DNA of 64,000 nucleotides from Apteryx mantelli. Taxonomy: Eukaryota; Chordata; Aves; Apterygiformes; Apterygidae. The notes beneath the pieces are model-generated. The model ran no database searches and was not told the origin of the DNA. It saw only the letters and a list, made by a program, of their open reading frames with translations. The stretch spans positions 2,304,001 through 2,368,000 of the forward strand of contig NW_027118693.1 in assembly GCF_036417845.1 (NCBI RefSeq), in the 5' to 3' direction. This document shows positions 12,000 to 22,642 of this stretch, piece by piece (positions within the stretch are counted from its first letter, which is position 1; the number at the start of each line of letters is the position of its first letter). Position numbers and translations under genes: made by a program.

Positions 12000-14440
12000 G
12001 CTCTCTAGAGCAGCACTTCCCATGCCCCTGGTGTGGAGAGAAGACTTTGGGTAGACAAGCAGGAGACAGGGGAGAGAAAGGGCAGAGACACCAGGCTGCA
12101 GAGCTGCGGCTCCCAGCATCACAGAGGGGGTGCCACAGGCTCAAGAAGCAACCCAAAGAAGTAAAGGAGTCCTTCCTTTTGCAGTGACTTGAAAAGCCAC
12201 ATCTCTGACACTATTCAAGGCAAATGGAGTCTGCCTTCTGCAAGATTTGTCCCAGGGCTGTGCAGAGACTAGCAAGAGCAGGAAGGCTGGTTGTAGGGAT
12301 GTTCTCAAGCTTCAGCAGCTGCAGAGCTGGGAGCTGGTCATCTCACAAACTTCGGAGTGAGTCAAAATGCAGGTACTGAGGCATCGCACTGCCTCATAAC
12401 CTCTGCACTGGAGCCTGGACAGCAGCATTGCAGTGTGTGGGCATGTCCTCAGAAGCCCAGAGACATAAAATGTAGGAGATCCAGGATGTCAGCGCTGTAC
12501 AGACCCCGGGAGAGCAAGGGTGCCTGCGGGGAGGAGGAGGGCAGGGGGCTGAGGAGCATACCCAGGGGAGAAGCACAGCCCCAAGGTGACACTGAAAAGC
12601 ACAAGGACCAAATGAGGCCCTGGGATGAGAAATGGCTTTCCTCAGGCTCAGCCAGAAGGAAAGATGGGCAAATTTCATGGGAAATGGGAAAACTTCCCCA
12701 CATTTGCTACCTGGCCTCGCCCATGGCTTTGGAGCCTGGCAGGCTCCAGGGTCCTGGATAAGGGCCTCGGGATGATGTGTGTCAAGGGTATGTTTGCTCT
12801 TCTCTGGCATAGCATCTCTAGCTCAAGCACTGCCGACTGAGAAACCTTGCCGAGCACTTTTAAAAGCAAAGAGTCTGCCTTGGTGCCTAAAGGAGGAAAG
12901 CTACGTCCTGTCCCACATTGTCCTACATCCTGCTTCCACAAAAAGAGTGGCCCACAGCAGAAACCAGTTTTGAGGCTCACCAAAGCATTTCTCAGCCTGT
13001 GGCCATGCTTTGTGCTGGTTCATCCCACATGCCTTGGATCCTGTAAAAACGCCAACCCCCAAACCCCAGATTCCTGCACAGGTCTGCCCAGTGCAGTGAC
13101 CTGTCAGTGCAGGGGTGCAGAAGTGACATCTCCAGTGCCCCATTTGAGATATTTCACAGTCTTTGACAGTGTCTGGAGACACTCCTGAAGGATTTATCAG
13201 AAAATTATGGAAAATAACTGCAGTGAAGGCAGGTGGCTGCTTTCCAGCACATGAGGGGAAATCTCTCTGCTCTCTCCCTGCCTGTGCCATCTCCATGGCA
13301 GTGACCTACAGAGCCCCCAGATGACACAAGCTGAGGTCACAATGGGACATGCCACATCACAGGGAGGTCTCCCCAGTGTTGTGGGTGGGGACCCTCACTT
13401 CCCTGTGAGGCCGAGGCACTCCTGGGCACTGCTCACACCCTCCCCACGGCTGCCCTTCATAGTGGCTCCATGGCAAGGAGAGGGGACAGGAGGCAGTGGG
13501 ACCACGTTGGGGCCCCTCACCAACAGGCGGAGGAGCAGGGGCATGTTGGAAAGGAGTTTTGGGTAATGAGATGGGAAGAGCGTCCTGTTTCTCTGGCTGG
13601 AGAGGTGAAACGAGAGCAAGAGGGCAAGCAAGATGGAGGACTGCTGGATGGACACCATCAGCCAGGACCACAGCTCCTTGTTCCAACACTCCTGCGGCTC
13701 TCCACCAAGGGTAAGGGCTTTGGGAGCTCCTTCTCAAGGTGTTGCACAGAGACTGTTAACTGCCAAAACTGCTGTGGATCCCGGGCTGTGGGGGTGGCTG
13801 GACAGGGCTGGGGGCTGCTGCGAGAGCCCTGCCTGAGGGTCCCCTCTTGCTTGGGGGACAATGTGGCAGCCAGGACTGCTGGGTCCTGGGGCTGGGGCTG
13901 TCCTGCGCCCCAAGGCTTCTGTGTGGCCAGCTCCATCGCCTCTTAGGGTGGGGGGGGCATGGGAATCCATGACAGGTTTCCCTGGGAGTGGGTCCCCCTT
14001 GGGGTCTGGCTCTGAGAAGAAAGGGGTCCTGCATCCCAGAGGCTGAGGTGGCCTGCAGCTCCATGAGGCTCTCAAGAGCCTGCTGGAAATGTCCATATAC
14101 CATAATGAAACCATCACCTTGTAATAACCCCAAGTCCACTGGGTGTTTGGGAAAATCTCTGTTTCTTCCCCCTGGATCCTTCCAACTTGGCGCAGCATGT
14201 TTTGCGCTCAGAGGTGCCATCTTCAGATGGCCACAGCCCCTGTCCTCCTGCAAATTGGGCTAAACCTCTGCACCCAAAAGAACATACATTGGAGAGAGCA
14301 GATTGGAGACAGGCGGAGGTGCAATCCCCATTCAATAGGTCCTGGCTGACCCCAAGGTCTTTTCTCTGAGCTGGGGTGGGCAGTGCTGGGGTGAGCCCAA
14401 CACAGCCATCTCCCCCAGCCCCCTCACGACCCCACACCAC
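12000..14440. other. No gene supported
   Basis: GC-moderate sequence without recognisable exons of the neighbouring gene family. A short ATG frame at 13632 runs into a donor-like GGTAAGG at 13708 but has no homologue elsewhere in the window, so it is not called. Confidence 0.35.
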
Positions 14441-14449
14441 CGCTCCCTA

Positions 14450-15310
14450 GCCGAGCCCTAGGGCTGCTGTGGGCAGGGGGCCAGGGCAGGAGGGGCGAGA
14501 GGACACTGCCCTGCCCTGCCCTGCCCTGGGGGCAGCAGGACGCTGCCTGCAGGCTCCAGTGCCACGGCCAGCCCCAGGGCCCCCACGCCAGCGCCATGAC
14601 TGCCACCAGCACACGCCCCAGTGCTGCCCCCCCACGCCCCACACGGCCCCCAGGGCGCAGGGCAGCCAGCAGCCCCGCGGGGCCCCTGCCGCACAGCCCA
14701 TCCCCGCCGGGGCAGCGGCCGCGTCCCGCGGCCCCGCCCTGCCCACCCACACGGCGCCGCGCTGCCCCCAGGCCCTGCTGCGCCCCACGCTGCCGCCCAC
14801 AACATGGCGCCCGACCGCGGGGGAGGGGGCGGACATGCCCGCCAGGGCAGGAGGGCCCATCGTTGCCATGGTATCGCCCAATGCAGCCCTCCTATTGGCT
14901 GTCAGGAGGAGGAGGGCGGGCATAGATTTCACTGATGGCTCTGTCAGCCAATTGCAGTCCAACATGTGGAAAAAAATAAGGCGTCAAAGAAAGAGGTGAA
15001 AGAGGAGCGGGAGCAAAGCAGGCGAGAAGCGAGCGGGCGAGAGGGTTTGGTGGGGGCAGCGGGCGCGTTCAAATGGCGGCGGGTGCCCTCCCGCCGGGGC
15101 GGGGCAGCGGTGCTGGCACCGGGGCTGCTTTGCTGCAGGAGCTGCAGCAGGGGCTGGTGGGGCCGTGAGCAGGGGCCAGAGCGACGTGGGCCAGAGGGGG
15201 GAGCTGCCCTGCAGCCAGACGTGGCGACCTGCCGCGAGCAGCTGGGCCGGGGCGGCTCGGTGGGGTTTGGGGGCAGGAAGCCTTGGCCCTGTGGTGGCTC
15301 TGGGATCCCT
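14450..15310. promoter_or_regulatory. CpG-island promoter with CCAAT boxes
   Basis: This is a second GC- and CpG-rich island. It contains an inverted CCAAT box (ATTGG, 14894-14898) and a direct one (CCAAT, 14948-14952) about 50 bp apart, next to a GGGCGGG element near 14916. A short (CCCTG)n run lies near 14510-14528. Unlike arms A and B, I found no second copy in the window. A 32-codon ATG frame begins with ATGGCGGCGGG at 15073; it might be a first coding exon, but no convincing downstream exon was found. Strand and target gene are unknown. Confidence 0.5.
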
Positions 15311-16200
15311 GTTAAAGCGTTTCCCTGAGGTGCTGCTGCCAGCGCAGCCCCAGGTGCTGCTCGGAGCTGCGTTTGGGAGGTGCTGGGCAAAGTGTGAGCA
15401 GGCTGCTGGTGTCCTCGCGAGGTGCCCTTCCCAATGGTGTCTTCTGTTGTGAAAACTGCATTTCCGAGTGTCTCTGAGAGAGGCTGTGCCCGCATGTCAT
15501 GCCGTGCCTTAGCTGTTGTTTTTGCTCCCTGCCTCTTGCTTTGCGCCAAGACCTGTGAGCCTGGCAGCAGGGTGAAGGGTGTTTGCAGAAGAGCTGTGTA
15601 AGTGTGAGCTGTTTTGCTTGTCAGGGGCCCTGAAAGTTGATGAACGGCCAGTGCTTGCACTTGCCGTTGTTCTTTCCATGCTCCTATGTCAGGGTGTAGA
15701 GTTGCTGAATTGTGTCTCTGCTGGTTTCACCAACTGAGATGCCCTGGCCTGAGTCCTTCCACGTGTCTCCAATTGTGAGGGCCTAAAATAGGAGAATGCT
15801 TGTTGTCGTGGATGTGTAGAGGATTTTCTGGTTTTGTTCAGCATTGGGGAAGGAAGCAGAGTTCTGAGTTGCGGGAAGGCTTCTCCCTGTGCCTGGGACA
15901 TGAGGCCCTGCTGTCTTCAGTTTCATGATCGCTGTTCCCATGCAATCCTCCCATTAGAAAATGTTGCCAAGAATTCCTTGCAGGCTGTTCTGCAATTCTT
16001 AAGTTTCATAGGCTAGGTGTTGATAATGCATAGCAGCAGCTAATCTTTTGGTGTAGTAACTGGTAGGCAATGGGTGTTTCAGAGCACTGTGAGTATTATG
16101 AGGCCTTGATGTGAATCTGTGATGTGATGATGTGGATCAGGGAGGCCATTCAGTAGGTGGCTCAGCCCTGGAGGATGGGAGGGGAAGCTGCAGGTGGCAA
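15311..16200. other. No gene supported
   Basis: Sequence falling in GC content away from the CpG island. No exon, RNA gene or repeat could be supported. Confidence 0.35.
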
Positions 16201-16224
16201 GAGCCCCATGGTCCGGGTGTGGGT

Positions 16225-16975
16225 AGTGAGGTCAGCACTGTCTATGAGAGCTATGCCAGAAAATCACCAGTGTGAAATCAATTCTTTGTAAGTAGCTGAT
16301 AGGCCATCAGGAGGCACATGACTTGGCTCTTGCTGATGAGGTCATTTCTACTTGAGTACCTGAAAGGCCATCTGGAGGAAGAAGGCTTGTCTGTTGCTTG
16401 TGAGGTCACTTGTAAGTGATGAACTGATTGGATCTCAGGAGCTCTGTGAGTGGAAAGGTGTTTCTGAGGTTGTTTCTACCAGAGCGGTTGATAGGGCAGC
16501 AGCAGGTCCACATCTGGGATATGTTTGGGATATGTTTATTTTTGAGAACATTTTTGCCTGAGGAGCTGATAAGGCAGGATTTGTCTCATGGCTGGGGAAC
16601 TTATAGTGAGGTAGTTTCTATCTTGGAGTCTTCTAGGCCAGTGACAGAGACATGGCCGTGAAGGTGACTGTGAGGTCATGTCTTTCTGAGTCCCTGCTAG
16701 GCCAGCAGCAGGCAGTTAGGCATGGGCGTTGCTTGTGAGGTCTCTTTTGTCAGAGTACCTGCTAGGCAGGCAGTAGTTGATGGCTGGGGGAGTTATTTGG
16801 AGGGAACTTCTGTCTCTGAAGGGCATAGGCAAGCAGCAGGCATGTGGTGGGTGTATGGACTTGTGAGGTCACCTCTGTGTGAGCAGCTGACAGGTGAGGA
16901 GAAGACACATGGCTTGGATGGTGATGGTGAGATCACTTCTGGGTTTGTTGTGTGTGCTCAGAGGAGGGCTTGACC
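16225..16975 (+). repeat. Degenerate tandem array with GAGGTCA cores
   Basis: Diverged units of roughly 60-66 bp carry a GTGAGGTCA-type core and a following GATAGGCCA- or TAGGCCAGCAGCAGG-type core, for example near 16312-16402, 16672-16700 and 16865-16930. They match the cleaner array at 19690-20027, in the same orientation. Many units have lost one of the two cores. Confidence 0.6.
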
Positions 16976-19080
16976 CCTGCAGAGCTCTACAGCAATACAG
17001 AAGTGCAACTCATTAATCAAGCAGAAGTGGATGTTCCACGTTATCTGACACAAATTTTATTCCATTCCGTCATTCTGAGTTAGTACTGCTACATTTCAAA
17101 TGCAGATGATGTTCTGTGGTGAGCATGGCCATGGAGTTTGCCTTTCCACTTGTTGCTAAGTAGAAGCTTGCAGCGTCCTTGCAGTCAGCTAGGGAGTCCA
17201 GCTAGACTTTTGAGGCTGCTAAATGAATGTAGTGCTGGTGTAAATGAATGTAGTGCTGGTGTGAGCAGTGGTGTGAGTAATCTCTTCTTGCCAAGGTGAG
17301 TGCGCTTTAGAAATTGCCCCTGTCAAAAGAGGAGGGAGCCTGTGAGATTTTCCTGCAAGGTCTGAATGCTGTCTCCCAAACACGACCTGGTATACAGAAA
17401 TGGTGTCACCTGTGCCAAAAAGAGGGGTGGAACATCTTGCTGGATCTGCTGGCTGTGCTCTCACCAATAGAGCTCAGCACAGAGGGGAGACATTTGCCCC
17501 TGCCTGTTGCGACTATGCAAGGCCAGCAGAACTGCCAGTAAGACTCCGATTCTTTCTTTCTTTCTAGGTTGCTCCACTCATGGAGGTTCCCAGTGCAGTG
17601 CTAGAGCCGCTGAGGATGGAGGCAGGATGCCAGGCTGTGTCCCTGTACCTGTTAACATCTTGGCCAGCATTGTGAGCCCTCTGTGAAAGCAGCTGCAAGT
17701 GACTGAGAAGAGGCTACGTATGGATGCGAAGGCTTCCATAAATGCTCCTGTCTTCCCTGGGTGACTTGGGGTGTGGGTTCAGCTCCTGATACCTCTGCTG
17801 TGCTGCAAATTCCACATCCCACAACTGCTGTTCCTGCCAGCCCGCTCAACAAATGCTCTTGTGCCCCCTCCTTTTCCTAGGAGGTTGTGGTGCCATACAG
17901 GATGAGTCCAAGAGCCTTATAATAGATGCCCGCATGTCTTGAGTGCCTTTGTGTGAGTGCCCCAAAGCGTCCGTAGCTTGACCTGAGGAAGTCTCAGAGC
18001 TCTTGGGCTGCTGGCTCTGCGAGGGGTGAGGATGAGCCCAAGGCCAGGTTGCCCATGGCACCCAGCCCTCCGTGCTCTGTGAAGCCAGCTGTGGAGCGCG
18101 GACTGCTGCTGCAGAGCCTGCGCAGCCAGGAGAGCTGTCATTTCAGCAGCCATCCAGTGTGGGGCTGCCTCATTGCTTGGGCCTCATTTCAAAGGCTCTG
18201 CACCCTTTTTCCCTTCCCTGGGGCTCCTTGTGCAAGTAACTAAGGAAAGGAACGGAGGTTACTGTGGGCTCAGGAGGACTTCCGGACTCTCAAGTGTTTC
18301 TGTGTTGTATCTGTATCTTTTGTATTGCTACAGAAAATCACCATGCCGCCATCCCTAGCTGGAGATTCCTGAGGGGATGGGAGTGGAAAGCAGCAGCCTG
18401 CTGTGCCCAAAGCAAGCAGGATCCTTCCCTCTGAACAGAGCAGCATCACCCAAGGAGGCAGCTCTGTGCCTGATCTTGTGCTGCTCATTTGCAGAGGCCT
18501 TGTGAGCCTAGAGTGCCTTGGCCACCTTGTGGTGTTACCTCAAGAGCTTCCCTGAGTGTCTGGGTTGCGGAGCCAAGGGAAGGCAGTGAGCAGAGCAGTG
18601 GCTGTGGAGTGTGCAAGTGGCGAGTGTCCTGCATGCATCTGTTCTTGCTGGCACTTGGTTGTATCTAGCAGAAGAGGCAGCTGTGTGGGGCAGAGGCATT
18701 GTGTTTGTAGAGTAGGTGGCAGGGCAGAGGTCTGGCATCAGGTTGATGGCTGGTGCAGTGCTAAGCTGATCTGAGAGTGTCAGAAAGCCTTTGGAGTGCA
18801 GCTGCTGCCTCAGCTGATCTCTGTCCCTAGAAATGCACTAGAAATGGAAGTGGCATGCTGCTGCCATTGTGCAGGTGCTGCAGTGCAAAGGCTCCCAGCT
18901 GGGACTTGATGGTACTAAAGGAAAAGCGAGACCAATCGTTCCCTTTTGTGATTTGTTGCCAGGGTGGCAGAGTGGAGCTGTCGCATGATGTGGAGAGAGT
19001 CTTGCCAGGAGATGAAAGCCATTTGCAGAAGACTGTTCTGTATGGAGTGATCACAGCGTAATCAAGGGACGTGAGAGTGG
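16976..19080. other. No gene supported
   Basis: Unique or strongly decayed sequence between two parts of the 65-bp array. It includes a small perfect tandem duplication at 17221-17262. No exon with paralogous or family support was seen. Confidence 0.35.
17221..17262 (+). repeat. 21-bp perfect tandem duplication
   Basis: Two identical adjacent 21-bp units begin AAATGAATGTAGTGC. Confidence 0.9.
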
Positions 19081-19089
19081 CCCAGGTGA

Positions 19090-20027
19090 GCTTCTCCTCT
19101 GTGGAGGTTTGCAGTTTTGAGATCCCTTGTGACTCAGTCCCAGATAGGGCAGCAGCAGGCACATCGATGCCATTTGTGCTTGAGAGGTGAGTCGTGGATC
19201 TGAATCTGGTAGGCCAACAGCATGCACGTAGCTTTGGTGATGATGGTGAGGTGCCTTGTGTCTCAATGCCTCCTAAAGGGGGAGCAGGGCCATTGCTGCT
19301 GTTTCTGGTTCTGAGCCCACTTCTGCATGAGCACCTGGTAGACCAGCAGTATGGAGGTTAGTGCTGTTTGTGCTTCTGGGGATGGTGTGCCTCCGTCCAT
19401 GCTAGGCCAGCAGCACACACATGGTTTGAGCGCAGAGTGTGAGGCTAATTATGTTTCAGTATTGAGAGGCCAGGGGTAGGCACATGGCTGCTGTTTTTGC
19501 TTGTGAGATCACTATTTCCTTACGAACACATAGGCCATCAGAGGGCACGTGGCTTTGATGAAGCCTGTGAAGTCACTGCTTCCTGAGAACCGGATAGGCA
19601 AGAAGGAAGCAATTTCCTTTGCCACAGAGTTAGAGCACTTGGGCATGTGTAAATAACAGGCAACAATGAGACACATTATCGCTGTCTGTGCTTCCGAGGT
19701 CACTTGTGCGTCACTGCCTGATAGGCCAGTGCTGGTCCTGTGGGTGCAGTTTGTGGTTGTGAGGTCACTTGTGGTTCAAGAGTGATAGGCCAGTGCTGGT
19801 CACATGGGTGGAGTTTGTGTTTGTGATGTCACTTGTGGCTCAGTGCCTGATAGGCCAGTGCTGGTGATGTGGGTGCAGTTTGTGGTTGTGATGTCACTTG
19901 TGCCTGAGTGCCTGATAGGCCAGTGCTGGTCCTGTGGGTGTAGTTTGTGGTTGTGAGGTCACTTGTGGCTGAGTGCCTGATAGGCCAGTGCTGGTCCTGT
20001 GGTTGGTGTTTGTGGTTGTGAGGTCCC
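19090..20027 (+). repeat. 65-bp tandem array with AGGTCA half-sites
   Basis: Between 19690 and 20027 the GAGGTCAC or GATGTCAC core recurs at 19696, 19761, 19825, 19890, 19955 and 20020, a spacing of 64-65 bp. Each unit also carries GATAGGCCAGTGCTGGT and GTTTGTGGTTGT. From 19090 to 19690 the same motifs appear in more decayed form. AGGTCA is the half-site bound by many nuclear receptors, but no binding is shown by sequence alone. The array ends abruptly at an LTR. Confidence 0.8.
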
Positions 20028-20919
20028 TGTGGGAACAAGAGAGTATTCAAGGAGAAAGCTAAGGGCGCACAAGGGAAAAACAGTACGTGGTAGCCAAAGC
20101 TCACCACCCTTTTGCAACGTGAGTAACGAACTAGCTGGTGAAGGACAGACAGTTTGTTCCAGCTGCACGGCGGAGGAGGGAGCGATATGGAGGTATCACG
20201 GTCTGCCCCTGACCACAAAAGGTTGCATCCCAAAAAATAATTGCTGCTCACAGACTAACTGTTGACCTATAGTGCCCCTAGCCTCATTATCCCTGCTTAC
20301 CATGTTAAAAAACATGCCCTTTGCTGCATAATGATATGTAAATAAGGGCGGCATACCCCCAACAACTGCGCAAATGGCAATCTGGCCAATGAAGTATGTC
20401 TGCCGCACTTCCACATCCCACCTTCAGCAACTATAAAACAGAGGATAGCTCACTAAAGTTTTTGGAAGGGAAGAAAATTGAACCGCCGACCTGTTCACCG
20501 GAGATTGCTGACGAGCGAGCCTCCTTCTCCCTCCCCCAAACAGGGTCGCCTCTTTGGTAAGACTTGTGCCTCCGACAAACGTTGGACGTTACCTGGGAAA
20601 ATATATTATTATTGAAAGCGCTTAATTGTTAGTTTGAGCTCATAGAAAGAAAATTTGTAGCAGCGAGTGCATTTATCAATGGTAATTCCGAACCTGTTGT
20701 ATCTGTCGCTTTAATAAAATCTTATTCTTTTTACTTTGCGAAACTGTCTCAGGGAAAGTCCTCAAACAGGGGGGCTCTGGCAGGCAAATGTAAATTACAA
20801 AGATTCTTTTTACTTTGCGAAACTGACCCAGGGAAAGTCCTCAAACAGGGGGGCTCTGGCAGGCAAACGTAAATTATAAAGATAAGGAAGGGCCTTCCGT
20901 CCCTCCCTTTCACGCGACA
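20028..20919 (+). mobile_element. Solo LTR at an array orientation switch
   Basis: This LTR starts TGTGGGAACA and ends CACGCGACA. It has a TATA box (CTATAAAAC, 20431-20439) and a polyadenylation signal AATAAA at 20713-20718. A 79-bp segment just after the signal is tandemly duplicated with few changes (20724-20802 and 20803-20881). No internal viral gene is present. No target-site duplication was found: GGTCCC precedes it and CCAGCT follows. The motif array to its left runs in the plus orientation and the related array to its right in the minus orientation. Confidence 0.75.
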
Positions 20920-20959
20920 CCAGCTTTACCCGTCTCCGCCTCTCCCCTCTTCAGGAGCT

Positions 20960-21640
20960 CTCCTCTCTCCTGGGGGCTTTCTCCTGCCCTTGATGACCTC
21001 ACATGCCTGCCCACCTGCTGCTGGCCAATCACTGCTGTGAAAGGAGACACCTCACAACCAAAGCCACCAATGTCACCTTCACCTGTCCCTCCCTCTCCCC
21101 TCCTCCCAAGCTCTCCTTGCTGCTGGGCAGCCTCTGTGATGCTCTTGATGACCTCATAATGCTTCCCCGCCCACTGCTGGCCAATCGGGTAAGTGTAACG
21201 GAAGTGACCTCACAACCAACACACCAGCCATTGTGCTTTCACCTGCCTCTCCTGCTCCAGCTCCCGCTCCCACATGCCCAGCTGCTGAATCAGCTCCCAC
21301 CGCTTGCGGTGACCCCAGTGGCTGCTCGCCTGCTGCTGGGACAGGAGCGATTCACCAGCGATGTCCTAGCAGTGACCTCCACCTGCCCCCTCTCCCCTCC
21401 TGTGGTGAGATGTCTCTGATGTGCCTGATGCCCTCGCAGCACCTGCCTGCCCAGGACAATCCTGCTGCTGCAGCTAAAATAACCTCCCAGCCGGCATCCA
21501 GTCCTGTCCTCTTTAGGAATGCTACACCCTCTTGTCTCCCAGGGCTCTGGCCTCTCCTGAGAAGCACTTGATGACCTCACAACTCCTGTCTGTTTGCCTC
21601 CTGCTGGCCAAGCAGGCTGTTTCAGGCAACAGTAGTGACA
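20960..21640 (-). repeat. Inverted-orientation counterpart of the 65-bp array motif
   Basis: Diverged units of roughly 150-200 bp contain TGACCTCA (20993, 21149, 21206, 21568) and CTGCTGGCCAATC-type cores. The order 'GCTGGCC(A/T)ATC, spacer, AGTGACCTCACAACC' matches the reverse complement of the unit at 19696-20020, so this stretch carries the same motif pair in the opposite orientation. Confidence 0.6.
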
Positions 21641-21778
21641 TAATGGTGTCATTTCACCTGGGCAGACTGTCTGATGCTCTGGCTGGGCTCTTTCCACATG
21701 GGAAGCTCCACTTCCCACGAGAGGAGCAATGCACCCTGTTCCCAGCTCTGCTGGGACAGGGGGGAATGGAAATTCAGG

Positions 21779-21783
21779 AAAAA
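21779..21783 (-). terminator. Pol III terminator of tRNA-Ala
   Basis: Five consecutive T on the minus strand, about 8 nt past the tRNA 3' end. Confidence 0.7.
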
Positions 21784-21790
21784 GCCCCCC

Positions 21791-21862
21791 TGGCGATGCT
21801 GGGGATTGAACCCAGGACCTCCTGCATGCAAAGCAGGCGCTCTTCCACTGAGCTACATCCCC
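21791..21862 (-). tRNA. tRNA-Ala (anticodon TGC), acceptor pair 3-70 altered
   Basis: This 72-nt cloverleaf on the minus strand includes the discriminator A73. Every D-, anticodon- and T-stem pair is intact: D stem GCTC/GAGC, anticodon stem CCTGC/GCAGG around loop TTTGCAT with anticodon TGC, and T stem CTGGG/CCCAG around TTCAATC. A box TAGCTCAGTGG and B box GGTTCAATCC are canonical. A run of five T (minus strand, 21783-21779) follows within about 8 nt and suits a Pol III terminator. The odd point is the acceptor stem: position 70 is G, giving G3-G70 where alanine tRNAs carry the G3:U70 wobble that alanyl-tRNA synthetase recognises. All other acceptor pairs hold. It may be a single-base mutant, or an older inactive copy. 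Confidence 0.9.
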
Positions 21863-22474
21863 TTACAATTTGCTGGGGAAAGGGGAATGGGGGATGGTAC
21901 GGGGGGCACTCTCATCCCATGATATATCCATGACGAGCACAGCCCTGTTGCGCCCTGCTGCCCCGAGAGCCTCAGCAGAAAGCAGCATTCAAACCCTCCT
22001 GCTGGGCCGCAGGCTGGCATGGGGGAAGCTGGGATTGCCTCTCAGCTGGGACTGGTGCTGGACCAGGGCTGCACCACGAAGTGCTGCCCCTTCAACATCT
22101 CTGCAGTCAATGGGGGCAGGAGGAGACTCTTGCTGCAGGTGCTGCTCCCACGCTCTGGCCCTCCCAGGGCGGGTCGATGGAGAGGAGCAAATCCCTTCCC
22201 TGAGTCACCTCTGCCACCCTGTGCAGCACTCCTGTGTGCGTCACACCTGTCCCCGATGTCAGCATCAGGAGTGAGTGGGGTGAGGGACATGCCCTCCCCA
22301 GGGTGATGTTCCCACAGCTCCGATTGCCCCCCAGGGTGTGCGACGGAGGGGCCACGGGAGCAGGCAGAGCTGGTCGTGGGCAGGGAGCTGCTCGCAGCCC
22401 CTCACCTGGACACCAGGCCTCTCCCCACACCACTCTGCCCACTAGCATCTGTTGGTGGGCAAAGGGCAGCGTCC

Positions 22475-22634
22475 CCTTCTCTGGGGCTGGTGACGTGGCT
22501 GGGCTCAGGGACGTTCCCATTCCCACAGCACCAGGGACTGTCCTGACACTGTAGCTCCGGTGTCAGGACAGTCCCTGGTGCTGTGGGAATGGGAACGTCC
22601 CTGAGCCCAGCCACGTCACCAGCCCCAGAGAAGG
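22475..22634. repeat. Perfect 75-bp inverted repeat, 10-nt loop
   Basis: Arms 22475-22549 and 22560-22634 are exact reverse complements with no mismatch, separated by the loop TGTAGCTCCG. Transcribed from either strand this would give a hairpin of about 75 bp. No reading frame crosses it. The right arm ends 8 bp before a second inverted-repeat element at 22643. Confidence 0.97.
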
Positions 22635-22642
22635 TCTCTCTG

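Larger units (their letters stand above)
7320..12000 (+). repeat. Inverted duplication, arm A
   Basis: This arm is the reverse complement of arm B (about 41800-46450). Matching landmarks, A to B: CpG-island core 7508-7590 to 46170-46250; the GTTTGTAGTTATCC site 8530 to 43995; the block at 9310-9370 to 43690-43745; 9480-9660 to 43460-43670; 10400-10680 to 42440-42740; 11060-11110 to 42030-42090. From about 11170 to 11960 the match is also to the minus-strand copy 1 region at 35383-35850. Differences are an LTR in A (8537-9045), an LTR in B (45027-45540), and roughly 1.1 kb present in B (about 44400-45570) but missing from A. The arms are clearly diverged, so this is an old duplication and not an assembly fold-back. 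Confidence 0.85.

Noticed and set aside
13632..13709. ATG frame (MEDCWMDTISQD) ending at a donor-like site
   Set aside because: No homologue in either tandem copy and no matching downstream exon. Left as intergenic.
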